From: Thalassovita sp.
GTDB lineage: Bacteria; Pseudomonadota; Alphaproteobacteria; Rhodobacterales; Rhodobacteraceae
Reading direction: 5' to 3'
Length of the DNA stretch: 64,000 bases
NCBI GenBank assembly: GCA_017792425.1
Contig: CP051233.1
Location: 2,412,319 to 2,476,318 of the forward strand
The translations under genes and the position numbers were made by a program. Below, in pieces: positions 49,778-58,219 of this stretch. The notes below the pieces were generated by a model. The model saw nothing but the letters and a program-made list of their open reading frames with translations, had not been told where the DNA came from and did no database searches. Within the stretch, counting starts at the first letter, position 1. Each line of letters opens with the position of its first letter.

Positions 49778-51172
49778 ATGACCCAAACCCGCACCGAAAC
49801 CGACAGCTTTGGCCCGCTGGAAGTCCCGACCGACAAGTACTGGGGCGCACAGACGCAACGCTCGATCATGAACTTCCCTATTGGTTGGGAAAAGCAGCCC
49901 GTCGCCATCGTGCGCGCGCTGGGTGTGATCAAGAAGGCCTGCGCCATGGCCAACAAGGAATCGGGCAAGCTGGACGCCACGCTGGCCGACGCCATGATCC
50001 AGGCCGCCGGTGAGGTGATCGAGGGCAAGTTCGACGACAACTTCCCGCTGGTGGTTTGGCAGACCGGTTCGGGCACCCAGTCGAACATGAATGCGAACGA
50101 GGTGATCTCGAACCGCGCGATTGAAATCCTGGGCGGCGAGATCGGTTCGAAAAAACCGGTGCACCCGAACGATCACGTCAACATGGGCCAGTCGTCGAAC
50201 GATACGTTCCCGACCGCGATGCACGTGGCTGCCGCGATGACCGCACGCGACGTGCTACTGCCCGGCCTGAAAAAGCTGCTGGCGGGGCTGGAACAGAAGT
50301 CCGAGGAATTCAAGGACATCATCAAGATCGGCCGCACCCATACGCAGGACGCCACCCCGCTGACACTGGGCCAGGAATTCGGCGGCTACGCACACCAGAT
50401 CCGCCAGGGGATCGCCCGGATCGAGATGGCCCTGCCGGGCATCTATGAACTGGCACAGGGCGGCACCGCCGTCGGCACCGGGCTGAACACTAAGAAAGGC
50501 TGGGGTGAAAAGGTCGCGGGCAACATGGCAGAAATCACCGGCCTGCCCTTCGTCACCGCCCCGAACAAGTTCGAGGCGCTGGCCGCCCACGACGCGATGG
50601 TGTTCATGTCCGGCGCGCTGTCAACCGTGGCAGGTGCCATGTACAAGATCGCCAACGACATCCGCCTGCTGGGATCTGGCCCGCGGTCCGGTCTGGGCGA
50701 ACTGATCCTGCCGGAAAACGAACCGGGCTCGTCCATCATGCCGGGCAAAGTGAACCCCACCCAGGCAGAGGCGATGACCCAAGTTGCCGCCCATGTCATC
50801 GGCAACGACGCCGCGATCAAGTTCGCCGGTTCGCAGGGCCACTTTGAGCTGAACGTCTATAACCCGATGATGGCCTACAACCTGCTGCAATCCATGCAGT
50901 TGCTGGGCGACGTTGCCGACAGCTTTACCGAGCGTATGCTGCTGGGCATTGAGGCCAATAAGCCGCGCATCCAGAAGCTGATGCAGGAATCGCTGATGCT
51001 GGTGACTGCCCTGGCCCCGACCATCGGTTACGACAACGCCACCAAGGTCGCCAAGACTGCGCATAAGAACGGCACCACGCTGAAGGAAGAGGCGATCGCG
51101 CTCGGCTTTGTGGATGAGGCCACTTTTGACGCGGTGGTCCGTCCCGAACAGATGATCGGCCCGGAAGACTGA
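49778..51172 (+). CDS. fumC: Fumarate hydratase class II
   Basis: 464 residues, the normal length of class II fumarases. The signature GSSIMPGKVNPTQ is present at the expected place, and the catalytic regions (SSNDTFPTAMH and KIGRTHTQDATPLTLGQEFG) are intact. It converts fumarate to malate in the TCA cycle, without an iron-sulfur cluster. RBS GGAGG precedes the ATG. The stop overlaps the start of a DUF4169 gene by one base, giving a three-gene operon with the ribbon-helix-helix gene. Confidence 0.96.
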   Translation: MTQTRTETDSFGPLEVPTDKYWGAQTQRSIMNFPIGWEKQPVAIVRALGVIKKACAMANKESGKLDATLADAMIQAAGEVIEGKFDDNFPLVVWQTGSGTQSNMNANEVISNRAIEILGGEIGSKKPVHPNDHVNMGQSSNDTFPTAMHVAAAMTARDVLLPGLKKLLAGLEQKSEEFKDIIKIGRTHTQDATPLTLGQEFGGYAHQIRQGIARIEMALPGIYELAQGGTAVGTGLNTKKGWGEKVAGNMAEITGLPFVTAPNKFEALAAHDAMVFMSGALSTVAGAMYKIANDIRLLGSGPRSGLGELILPENEPGSSIMPGKVNPTQAEAMTQVAAHVIGNDAAIKFAGSQGHFELNVYNPMMAYNLLQSMQLLGDVADSFTERMLLGIEANKPRIQKLMQESLMLVTALAPTIGYDNATKVAKTAHKNGTTLKEEAIALGFVDEATFDAVVRPEQMIGPED

Positions 51173-51345
51173 TGGCGCAGCCGGTCAATCTGAACCGGTT
51201 CAGAAAAGACAAGGCGCGGGCCGACAAAAAGGCCCGCGCTGACGAGAACGCGGTCAAGTTCGGGCGCACCAAGGCGCAAAAGGATCTGGACCGTGCCCGT
51301 ACTCAGAAAGAAGCGCGCGATCTGGACGGGAAGAAGCGCGAATGA
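51172..51345 (+). CDS. DUF4169 family small protein
   Basis: 57 residues, very basic. The family pattern is complete: MAQPVNLNRFRKDKARADKK then FGRTKAQKDLDRA and LDGKKRE. It has no known function. The start overlaps the fumC stop (TGATG) and its stop overlaps the next start (ATGA), so it is tightly coupled. The protein looks like a long charged helix and may bind nucleic acid or protein; this is inference. Confidence 0.9.
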   Translation: MAQPVNLNRFRKDKARADKKARADENAVKFGRTKAQKDLDRARTQKEARDLDGKKRE

Positions 51346-51560
51346 GCGGACGCCCCGTCAAACGGTCCCTGACCCTGCGCGGTCATCGCACCAGCGTGTC
51401 GCTGGAAGATGAATTCTGGCAAGCGTTCCGAGAGATAGCAGAGGCACAGGATAAGCCGATCAACGTACTGGCTGCGGAAATCGACGCCGAACGTGATCTG
51501 GAAACCGGGCTGGCAACGGCCATCCGGCTGCATGTCCTGCAGCATTTCCGAAACCGCTAA
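51342..51560 (+). CDS. Ribbon-helix-helix domain protein (RHH_4 type)
   Basis: 72 residues: KRSLTLRGHRTSVSLEDEFW followed by QAFREIAEAQDKPINVLAAE and then helical. This is the RHH_4 pattern of small alphaproteobacterial DNA-binding-like proteins. The ATGA overlap with DUF4169 and the link to fumC recur in Rhodobacteraceae. It may regulate its own operon. It ends in a 4-bp overlap with the convergent P450 gene. Confidence 0.88.
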   Translation: MSGRPVKRSLTLRGHRTSVSLEDEFWQAFREIAEAQDKPINVLAAEIDAERDLETGLATAIRLHVLQHFRNR

Positions 51561-52927
51561 CGCGGGGTGATCCGCAACCAGATTCCATCCTGACCGCGCA
51601 CTGTCAGATGCGCCACCGGCATGGCCGGACGGTCCTTGACGATCTGGAACCGGTATTCACGCACCAGCATGGACAGCAGCAGCGGCCCCTCTATCATGGC
51701 AAAAGCCGCACCGGGGCAAACCCGTTGACCGGCAGAAAACGGGATAAACGCGCTGCGCAGGCAGGTCTTGCCATTCTCCGTTTCAAATCGGGCAGGATCG
51801 AAGGCGTCGGGGTTGTTCCACAACCGTTCATGCCGATGCAGATGCCACGGAGACAGGACAATCTGGCTGCCTTTCCTGACAACCCGGTCCCGTAATTTTT
51901 CGTCCTTCGTCGCCTCGCGCACCATCATCGGAACGGGGGGATAAAGGCGAAGCGCCTCACGGAACACGCTGCGCGACAGGGCCAGCTTGGATACCGTCGA
52001 AAAATAGATCGTTTCGGGGTCGATCGTTTCCCGCGCCTCAGCCGCGATCCGATCCTGCCAGTCCGGGTACAGCGCCAGCAGGTACAACGCCCAGGCCAGA
52101 GCCGACGCGCTGGTTTCATGCCCGGCCAAGAAGAAGATCGCGACTTGATCCACCATTTCATCGGTGTCAAAGCAATCCCCGGTTTGCGGGTCCGGGGTTG
52201 TCATGATCTTGGTCGCCAGATCGTCCGGCGCCGTGCCGGCGCGGATTGCCAGCATACGTTCGTCTGTCAATTGGGTGATCAGACGGCGGATGACACGGGC
52301 GGTGGCCTTGGTCCTGCGGCTGTGAAAGCGGGGAAACCAGCGTGGCAACGGCAGCAAGGCCCCTAGGTTGACCACAGGCTGCGCGCGCTGATGTTCGCGG
52401 AATTCATGGAACACCTGCCCGGCGACCTCGTGTTCGATCGGGATGGAAAACAACGTGCGAAAGATCACGTCGGCGGCGGCGTGACTGGCCTGCGACTCTA
52501 TTTCCCGGGGGGATCCATCGGCCAGCGGCCGGATGCGTGCTACGGCGGCCTGTCCGGCATCCCACATGGCGGGAAAGACCTCTCTCAGCCGCCCCCCTTC
52601 GAATGCGGGGTCAATGATGCGGCGCTGACGTTTCCAGGTTTCGCCGTTGGTGATGAAAACCGAATCCCCCAGTAGCGGTTTCAGCCCTTCGCGGACGCGG
52701 TTGGATTTTGGGAAATCATCCGGCCTGCCCCTCAACACCAGGTCCACCAGGTAGGGCTGATTGCACATGTACGACCGAAAGAACGGCGTGCGGAATTCAG
52801 CCATCCAGGCGCGGTACAGACGGGCCGGTTGGGCTGATAGCAAATCCCTTCGAAACAGCCGCAGATACCGCCAAAGCGATACTTTGTCGGGCCGCGCGGG
52901 AGGCTTGGGCGGCAGCGGGTTCTTCAT
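51557..52927 (-). CDS. Cytochrome P450
   Basis: 456 residues. The heme-binding loop is FSAGQRVCPGAAF with Cys404. The I-helix oxygen-activation motif is AGHETS (residues 268-273), and ExxR is FREALRLYP. The length and the positively charged N-terminus without a membrane anchor point to a soluble bacterial enzyme, of a type related to CYP fatty-acid or terpene hydroxylases. No redox partner is encoded nearby. Its ATG overlaps the stop of the upstream membrane hydrolase gene (ATGA). Confidence 0.93.
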   Translation of the reverse strand: MKNPLPPKPPARPDKVSLWRYLRLFRRDLLSAQPARLYRAWMAEFRTPFFRSYMCNQPYLVDLVLRGRPDDFPKSNRVREGLKPLLGDSVFITNGETWKRQRRIIDPAFEGGRLREVFPAMWDAGQAAVARIRPLADGSPREIESQASHAAADVIFRTLFSIPIEHEVAGQVFHEFREHQRAQPVVNLGALLPLPRWFPRFHSRRTKATARVIRRLITQLTDERMLAIRAGTAPDDLATKIMTTPDPQTGDCFDTDEMVDQVAIFFLAGHETSASALAWALYLLALYPDWQDRIAAEARETIDPETIYFSTVSKLALSRSVFREALRLYPPVPMMVREATKDEKLRDRVVRKGSQIVLSPWHLHRHERLWNNPDAFDPARFETENGKTCLRSAFIPFSAGQRVCPGAAFAMIEGPLLLSMLVREYRFQIVKDRPAMPVAHLTVRGQDGIWLRITPR

Positions 52928-54132
52928 GGTGAAACAGATACATACTTGGATACCGCGCGCTCAATGCGTGATTTGGACGCTTTTCGCCGGCTGTACCGCT
53001 GCCGCAGGGTTTGCGGCCCTGCAGTAATACGGAAATAGTCGTAATCCCGTGGCCGGTCGAAGGCACACAGGTACTGAAAATGCAGCCGGAAGAACCGTCT
53101 TTTCAGCGCGTTCCACTTTGCCGGAGATAGGGTTTGGGTAAAGGCGGCGGAAAACACCAGTGGCCAGCGTTTTCCCGTCCCGGCAACGCCCGAAACGCTG
53201 ACCGGATCGCACAGGGCAAAGGCGCAACCATCGCCTGGCGCGGTCACGTCTACCCATGCGATTTCGCTGCGTTCGGACAGATAGGCCAAATCGGACCTCA
53301 GCCGCCACGCACGTGGCAGGAACGACACCATGGGCACCACCTGCCCGAGGGTCAGAAGGTTCAACTGCGGGCCCGGTGTGGGCAATCCCTCGCGGATCAG
53401 GTCCGCCAGGATGGAAACGGCCAGATGCGCGCCAGAGCTGTGGCCAACCACCAGGACTTCGTCTGTGTCCGTTTGCATAGCCGCACGGATGGCGGCGGTG
53501 AACGTGGCGATCCTGGCTTCCAACTCGGGTGGGTTTTCCCCCTGGGACCGCGCCGAATAGGCGTAGTCATGCATTAGGTAATAGGCGAAGAACTTGTTGT
53601 CATGCTTTCGGAACCAGTACAGCACCGGCGGAACGACCCCCAACCCCAGCAGCGCCAGCCAGGGATGTAGCCAGGACAGGCCCCAGCCCAGCAGCGCCGC
53701 AAGGCCGAGCGCCAACACCAATTGCAACAGCAGGAACAAAACCGGGTACAGGGCCGCGATCACTGGCCCTTTGCGCAGTTGCATCAGCCGCCACAACGCC
53801 CCGGATCCGATATAGACCCCGGCTGTGCGCAGCAATTGCAAATAGGTCGCCCATATCCCCTGCGCCATGCTGTTCCGCACGATATCGGACCAGACCAGAA
53901 CCTCGATATCGGCGTCCACGCAGGCACCGTCAATCTGCGCCTGCACATGCCAACCGTAAAGCCCCGGCGTCGTTTTGGGTTTCAGCGCAATCTGATAGCC
54001 TGAAATCTGCGCCTGCTCGGCCCCTTCCTTGCGGTATAGTTCGCGATAGCGGCGCGGATGGATGGGATCATAGCCCGGAATGTAGAACACCCGGCGCTTG
54101 CGGACCTGTATGAACTGCTCGGTTTCTGACAT
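52924..54132 (-). CDS. Membrane-anchored alpha/beta hydrolase-like protein, uncharacterised
   Basis: 402 residues from ATG at 54132. After an N-terminal soluble part (RVFYIPGYDPIHPRRYRELY), two membrane helices span residues about 125-150 and 153-173. A hydrolase core follows with the nucleophile elbow VVGHSSGAHLA (Ser232). The fold of the C-terminal part is only loosely like a lipase. It is co-translated with the P450, which suggests a shared lipid-like substrate. The function is unknown. Upstream is ccdA on the same strand. Confidence 0.72.
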   Translation of the reverse strand: MSETEQFIQVRKRRVFYIPGYDPIHPRRYRELYRKEGAEQAQISGYQIALKPKTTPGLYGWHVQAQIDGACVDADIEVLVWSDIVRNSMAQGIWATYLQLLRTAGVYIGSGALWRLMQLRKGPVIAALYPVLFLLLQLVLALGLAALLGWGLSWLHPWLALLGLGVVPPVLYWFRKHDNKFFAYYLMHDYAYSARSQGENPPELEARIATFTAAIRAAMQTDTDEVLVVGHSSGAHLAVSILADLIREGLPTPGPQLNLLTLGQVVPMVSFLPRAWRLRSDLAYLSERSEIAWVDVTAPGDGCAFALCDPVSVSGVAGTGKRWPLVFSAAFTQTLSPAKWNALKRRFFRLHFQYLCAFDRPRDYDYFRITAGPQTLRQRYSRRKASKSRIERAVSKYVSVSP

Positions 54133-54181
54133 GTCGCCCTCTTGGCGGCACGCTAACGCAGCTTTTGGACCGAAGTAAGAC

Positions 54182-54931
54182 CTAACCGAGGTTCGCCAGG
54201 GCGGGGAATTTTTCCAGCAGCCAGTAAGAGAAAGAGGAGAAGCCACCAGTCAGCATCAAAAGACCGATAGTCCAAAGCAACAGGCCCATGACCCGTTCAA
54301 TCTGTTCCATGTGGCGCTTCATCCAGCCCATGACACCCGACAGACGCGGCAGGAAAGCCGCGACCAGAAGGAACGGAATGCCCAACCCTGCGGCGTAGAC
54401 CGCCAACAACACGGTGCCGCGCATGATGGACGCCTCTGACGCTGCCAGCGACAGGATCGCCCCCAGTTGCGGCCCGATGCACGGGGTCCAACCAAAGGCG
54501 AAGGCCAGACCCAGGATATAGGCCCCGAAGGCCGAACCGCCACGATCCCCCGCGTCGATGCGCGCTTCGCGGTCCAGGAAACCGATGCGATACACACCCA
54601 CGAAATGCGCGCCGAAGATCATCACGAGGATCCCGGCAATCGTGTTGAACCAAGACTGATAGGCTAGGAAAACCGCGCCGATCGCTGACGCGGTGAATCC
54701 CAGGAAAAGGAACACAGTCGACAAACCCAGCACAAAGAAAAACGCCGGGGCAAGCGCAGCCTTGCTGCGGCTGCTGTCGTTCAGGTCCGCTAGGGAAACG
54801 CCGCTCATATACGCCAGGTAAGGCGGGACGATGGGCAGTACACAGGGGCTGAGGAACGAGACGACGCCCGCCATCAGCGCCACCAGCATGGCGGGAAGCA
54901 GGCCCGCGTCGATGATCTCGATTCCAAACAT
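54182..54931 (-). CDS. ccdA: Cytochrome c biogenesis protein CcdA
   Basis: 249 residues with six membrane helices. The two conserved cysteines are in SFLSPCVLPIVPPYLAYMSG and AFGWTPCIGPQLGAILSLA. CcdA carries electrons from cytoplasmic thioredoxin to periplasmic thiol proteins needed for cytochrome c maturation. It is 49 bp upstream of the membrane-hydrolase gene in the same orientation. It follows the rne terminator on the same strand. Confidence 0.94.
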   Translation of the reverse strand: MFGIEIIDAGLLPAMLVALMAGVVSFLSPCVLPIVPPYLAYMSGVSLADLNDSSRSKAALAPAFFFVLGLSTVFLFLGFTASAIGAVFLAYQSWFNTIAGILVMIFGAHFVGVYRIGFLDREARIDAGDRGGSAFGAYILGLAFAFGWTPCIGPQLGAILSLAASEASIMRGTVLLAVYAAGLGIPFLLVAAFLPRLSGVMGWMKRHMEQIERVMGLLLWTIGLLMLTGGFSSFSYWLLEKFPALANLG

Positions 54932-55001
54932 GTCTATGGATTTATGCGATTACCTGTCCGAGGTCACTGCGGCGGATTTCACATCTGCGTTGGCAGGGCC
55001 G

Positions 55002-55033
55002 AAAAACGCCGCCCCGTCTGTCCGGGGCGGCGT
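55002..55033 (-). terminator. Rho-independent terminator of rne
   Basis: On the minus strand ACGCCGCCCCG pairs with CGGGGCGGCGT around a 6-nt loop, followed by TTTTTC. It stands 7 bp beyond the rne stop codon and separates rne from ccdA. Confidence 0.88.
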
Positions 55034-55039
55034 CCGCGA

Positions 55040-57736
55040 TCATTTGCCAGCGTTCCACCAGCCGCGCCGTTTGGGCTGCTCCGGCTCTGGCTCGGCCTCG
55101 GCTGCGGCGGGTTCGAGAGTCGCTGCAGCGGTTTCTGGCACAGATTCCGGCATCACCTCGGCGGTCTCCGGTTCCGGGGGGGTCTCTGCGTCTTGCGGTT
55201 CAGGCTCTGCGGCAGAGGCCACTTCGGTTGCGGCTTCCACTTCCTCGGCGGAGGGTTCTTCGGCCGTCGGTTCCGCACCCTCTGTGGATGCTTCGACCAC
55301 GGGTTCTTCCACCGTCGCGTCTTGCGGTTCGCTCAACTCGGGGTCGGGCGTATCTGATGCCTCTGCTTCGGCAGGGGTTTCCTGCTCAACAGCTTCAGCA
55401 TCGGTGCTTGCAGGGGCCTCTTCCACAGTGGCGGCGCTGTCATCTGCGGCGTCAGCCTCGGTGTCCTTGGGCTTCGAACGGGACCGGCGGCGGCGTGTGC
55501 GCTTCTTCGGCTCTTCCTCGGTGGTTTCCTCGGGCTCGGCTGCAGGGGCCTCGGCCTCGGTTTCCGCAGGTTCCTCGGCACTCGATTCTGCGCTGCTTTC
55601 ATCCTCGGAAACGGTATCGCCTTCGGTCTCCGCGCCATTCTCGGCAGAGCTCTTCGAGCGGGACCGACGACGGCGACGGCGGCGTTTCTTTGGCTTGGTT
55701 TCGTCCTCTGCCTCGTCGGTTTCGGGCAGATCCTCTTCTTCGGCTTCGGTTTCCTCGTCGACCTGATCCATGATCGTGCTGTCCACAGAGACCACAGGCG
55801 TAGTCTGTTCCGGCACAACGCGTGTGGCCGTCTTGAACTTCTCCAACGCGAAATCCGGAGAGATCAGCATCGGATCGCCTTCGACCCGAACGGACAGACC
55901 ATAGCGCATCTCGATCTGGGCAACGTGTTCACGTTTCTGGTTCATGATGAAGTTGGCGATACCCACCGGGCATTTCACCAGCACCTCGCGCGACCGGCGG
56001 CGTGTACCTTCTTCCTCGATCTGGCGCAGAATCGACAGGGCCAGGTTGTCGTCCGACCGGATCAGACCGGTGCCGTGGCAGGCCGGGCACGGCTGAGTGG
56101 TCGCCTCGATCATGCCGGGGCGCAGACGTTGACGCGACATTTCCAGCAGCCCGAACCCGCTGATCCGTCCCACCTGGATACGCGCACGGTCGGATTTCAG
56201 CTTGTCTTTCAGGCGCTTTTCGACGGAAGCGTTGTTCTTGCGCTCGTCCATGTCGATAAAGTCGATCACGATCAGACCCGCAAGGTCACGCAGGCGCAAT
56301 TGGCGGGCCACTTCCTCTGCGGCCTCCAAGTTGGTTTTCAGCGCGGTTTCCTCGATCGAGCCTTCTTTCGTGGCCCGGCCAGAGTTCACGTCGATTGCCA
56401 CCAATGCCTCGGTCACGCCGATCACGATGTAACCACCGGATTTCAACTGTACAACCGGGTTGAACATGCTGCTCAGGTAGCTTTCCACCTGATAGCGCGC
56501 ATACAGCGGCATCTGGTCGCCGTAGTGCTTAACGTTCTTGGCGTGGGACGGCATGATCATCTTCATGAAGTCCTTGGCGATGCGGTAGCCGCGTTCGCCT
56601 TCGACCAGAACCTCGTCAATGTCGCGGTTATACAGATCGCGGATCGAGCGTTTGATAAGGTCGCCTTCTTCGTAGATCTTCGCCGGAGCAACCGATTTCA
56701 GCGTCAGTTCACGGATCTGTTCCCACAGCCGCTGCAGGTATTCATAGTCGCGCTTGATCTCGGACTTGGTGCGTTTGGCGCCCGCGGTACGAATGATCAG
56801 GCCCGCGCCCTTGGGCACGTCGATTTCGGTTGCGATGTCTTTCAGCTTCTTGCGGTCGACAGCATTGGTGATCTTGCGGCTGATGCCGCCACCGCGTGCC
56901 GTATTCGGCATCAGGACGCAGTAACGACCAGCCAGTGACAGGTAGGTCGTCAGCGCGGCGCCCTTGTTGCCGCGTTCTTCCTTCACGACCTGAACCAGCA
57001 GAATCTGGCGGACCTTGATGACTTCCTGAATTTTGTAGCGGCGTGGGCGCGGTTTGCGGATCGGGCGCACGTCCTCAGGGTCATCCTGTTCGGACACGTC
57101 CTCGATCGAGTCGTCCTTATCGACGGATTCGACGGGGCTATCCTCATCGTCGTCGTACTGAGAGTCTTCCGCGTCTGCCTGATCGTCCTGAACCGAAGTG
57201 GTTTCCCGTGTATCTTCAGTCGGTTCTTCCACCGGTGTTTCGGAAACCCGCTCCATGGGCGAGCTGCCCTCTTCGGTTTCTTCGTCGCCCAGGTCGATGG
57301 TTTCCATGCCAGAGATTTCACCGCTCACCTCGCGGGTAGCGACGGCGTCCTTGCTCTTGCTGCTGGCTGGCTTGGAACGCGACCGGCGCGAAGAGCGTTT
57401 CTTGGAAGAACCGCCCTCGTCCTCGTCCTCGGCGCGCTGCGCTTCGGCATAGGCGCGCTCTTCTTCCATCAGCGCCTCGCGGTCGGCGACGGGTATCTGG
57501 TAGTAATCGGGATGGATTTCCGAAAACGCAAGGAAGCCATGACGGTTGCCGCCATAGTCCACGAAAGCTGCCTGAAGCGAGGGTTCGACCCGCGTTACCT
57601 TTGCCAGATAGATGTTACCAGCAAGCTGGCGTTTGTTTTCGGATTCAAAATCAAATTCCTCGACCTTGTTTCCGTCAACCACCACGACGCGGGTTTCCTC
57701 CGCGTGGGTGGCGTCGATGAGCATTTTCTTTGCCAT
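55040..57736 (-). CDS. rne: Ribonuclease E/G family protein (RNase E)
   Basis: 898 residues from ATG at 57736 (MAKKMLIDATHAEE). The S1 domain is interrupted by a long acidic insertion (about 100-230), as in alphaproteobacterial RNase E. The DNase-I-like catalytic region has VDVNSGRATKEGSIEETALK and DLAGLIVIDFIDMD with the metal-binding Asp residues. The Zn-link CPACHGTG is present. The C-terminal 300 residues are a disordered scaffold of acidic Ala/Glu-rich runs and Arg-rich patches (KRRRRRRRS). It starts mRNA decay and rRNA processing in the degradosome. Confidence 0.95.
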   Translation of the reverse strand: MAKKMLIDATHAEETRVVVVDGNKVEEFDFESENKRQLAGNIYLAKVTRVEPSLQAAFVDYGGNRHGFLAFSEIHPDYYQIPVADREALMEEERAYAEAQRAEDEDEGGSSKKRSSRRSRSKPASSKSKDAVATREVSGEISGMETIDLGDEETEEGSSPMERVSETPVEEPTEDTRETTSVQDDQADAEDSQYDDDEDSPVESVDKDDSIEDVSEQDDPEDVRPIRKPRPRRYKIQEVIKVRQILLVQVVKEERGNKGAALTTYLSLAGRYCVLMPNTARGGGISRKITNAVDRKKLKDIATEIDVPKGAGLIIRTAGAKRTKSEIKRDYEYLQRLWEQIRELTLKSVAPAKIYEEGDLIKRSIRDLYNRDIDEVLVEGERGYRIAKDFMKMIMPSHAKNVKHYGDQMPLYARYQVESYLSSMFNPVVQLKSGGYIVIGVTEALVAIDVNSGRATKEGSIEETALKTNLEAAEEVARQLRLRDLAGLIVIDFIDMDERKNNASVEKRLKDKLKSDRARIQVGRISGFGLLEMSRQRLRPGMIEATTQPCPACHGTGLIRSDDNLALSILRQIEEEGTRRRSREVLVKCPVGIANFIMNQKREHVAQIEMRYGLSVRVEGDPMLISPDFALEKFKTATRVVPEQTTPVVSVDSTIMDQVDEETEAEEEDLPETDEAEDETKPKKRRRRRRRSRSKSSAENGAETEGDTVSEDESSAESSAEEPAETEAEAPAAEPEETTEEEPKKRTRRRRSRSKPKDTEADAADDSAATVEEAPASTDAEAVEQETPAEAEASDTPDPELSEPQDATVEEPVVEASTEGAEPTAEEPSAEEVEAATEVASAAEPEPQDAETPPEPETAEVMPESVPETAAATLEPAAAEAEPEPEQPKRRGWWNAGK

Positions 57737-58219
57737 AATGTCCGTTTGCACTGCGGCAAAGCCCCCTGACCCGGTGGGCGGGGGCGTTGCAGCAGGTGTC
57801 TGTCAGGGGCGAATGCGGACGCGCGGCAGGAAAGGCCATCGTGGGCCCCTGCTCTCACACTCGGGTGTCTCGCGCGCCTCATCGCGTTTCTTCTCCGACG
57901 GTGCCGCGGCATGGCCACGGTCCGCCCGTTCGATGCCCGCCTGCCCACAAGGGATAGCCGAGCGATTATCATGCCTCTTTCAAGGCCAATCGGTCTGCGT
58001 GAACGGGCCGTTTACCCGGTCTTCCGGTCATGCAGCGAAACTCTCGCGGCGGGCAGGAACCTGCCTGTCGCCGTCTTACCAACATAAGGTGTACGTAGGA
58101 TAAATGACAATACGCAAAATGCCCACCGAACGGGCGCATGTTCCGCGACAGGGGCGTCGGCCTCCGTCAGGTGGCCGTTTTCGCTGGGTTTATCGCCCTG
58201 TTGTCGTGTTCTGCCCGCC
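57737..58219. other. 483-bp intergenic region upstream of rne
   Basis: It contains the promoter and long 5' leader of rne, a kind of leader that in other proteobacteria mediates autoregulation by RNase E. GC-rich segments could form stems, but no individual hairpin, tRNA, or open frame stands out. Toward dctD a short GGCC/GGCC stem is seen without a T-tract. Confidence 0.4.

Noticed and set aside
55196..55773. Plus-strand frames opposite the 3' half of rne
   Set aside because: They are Ser/Ala- or Arg/Pro-rich shadows of the repetitive acidic C-terminal region of RNase E.
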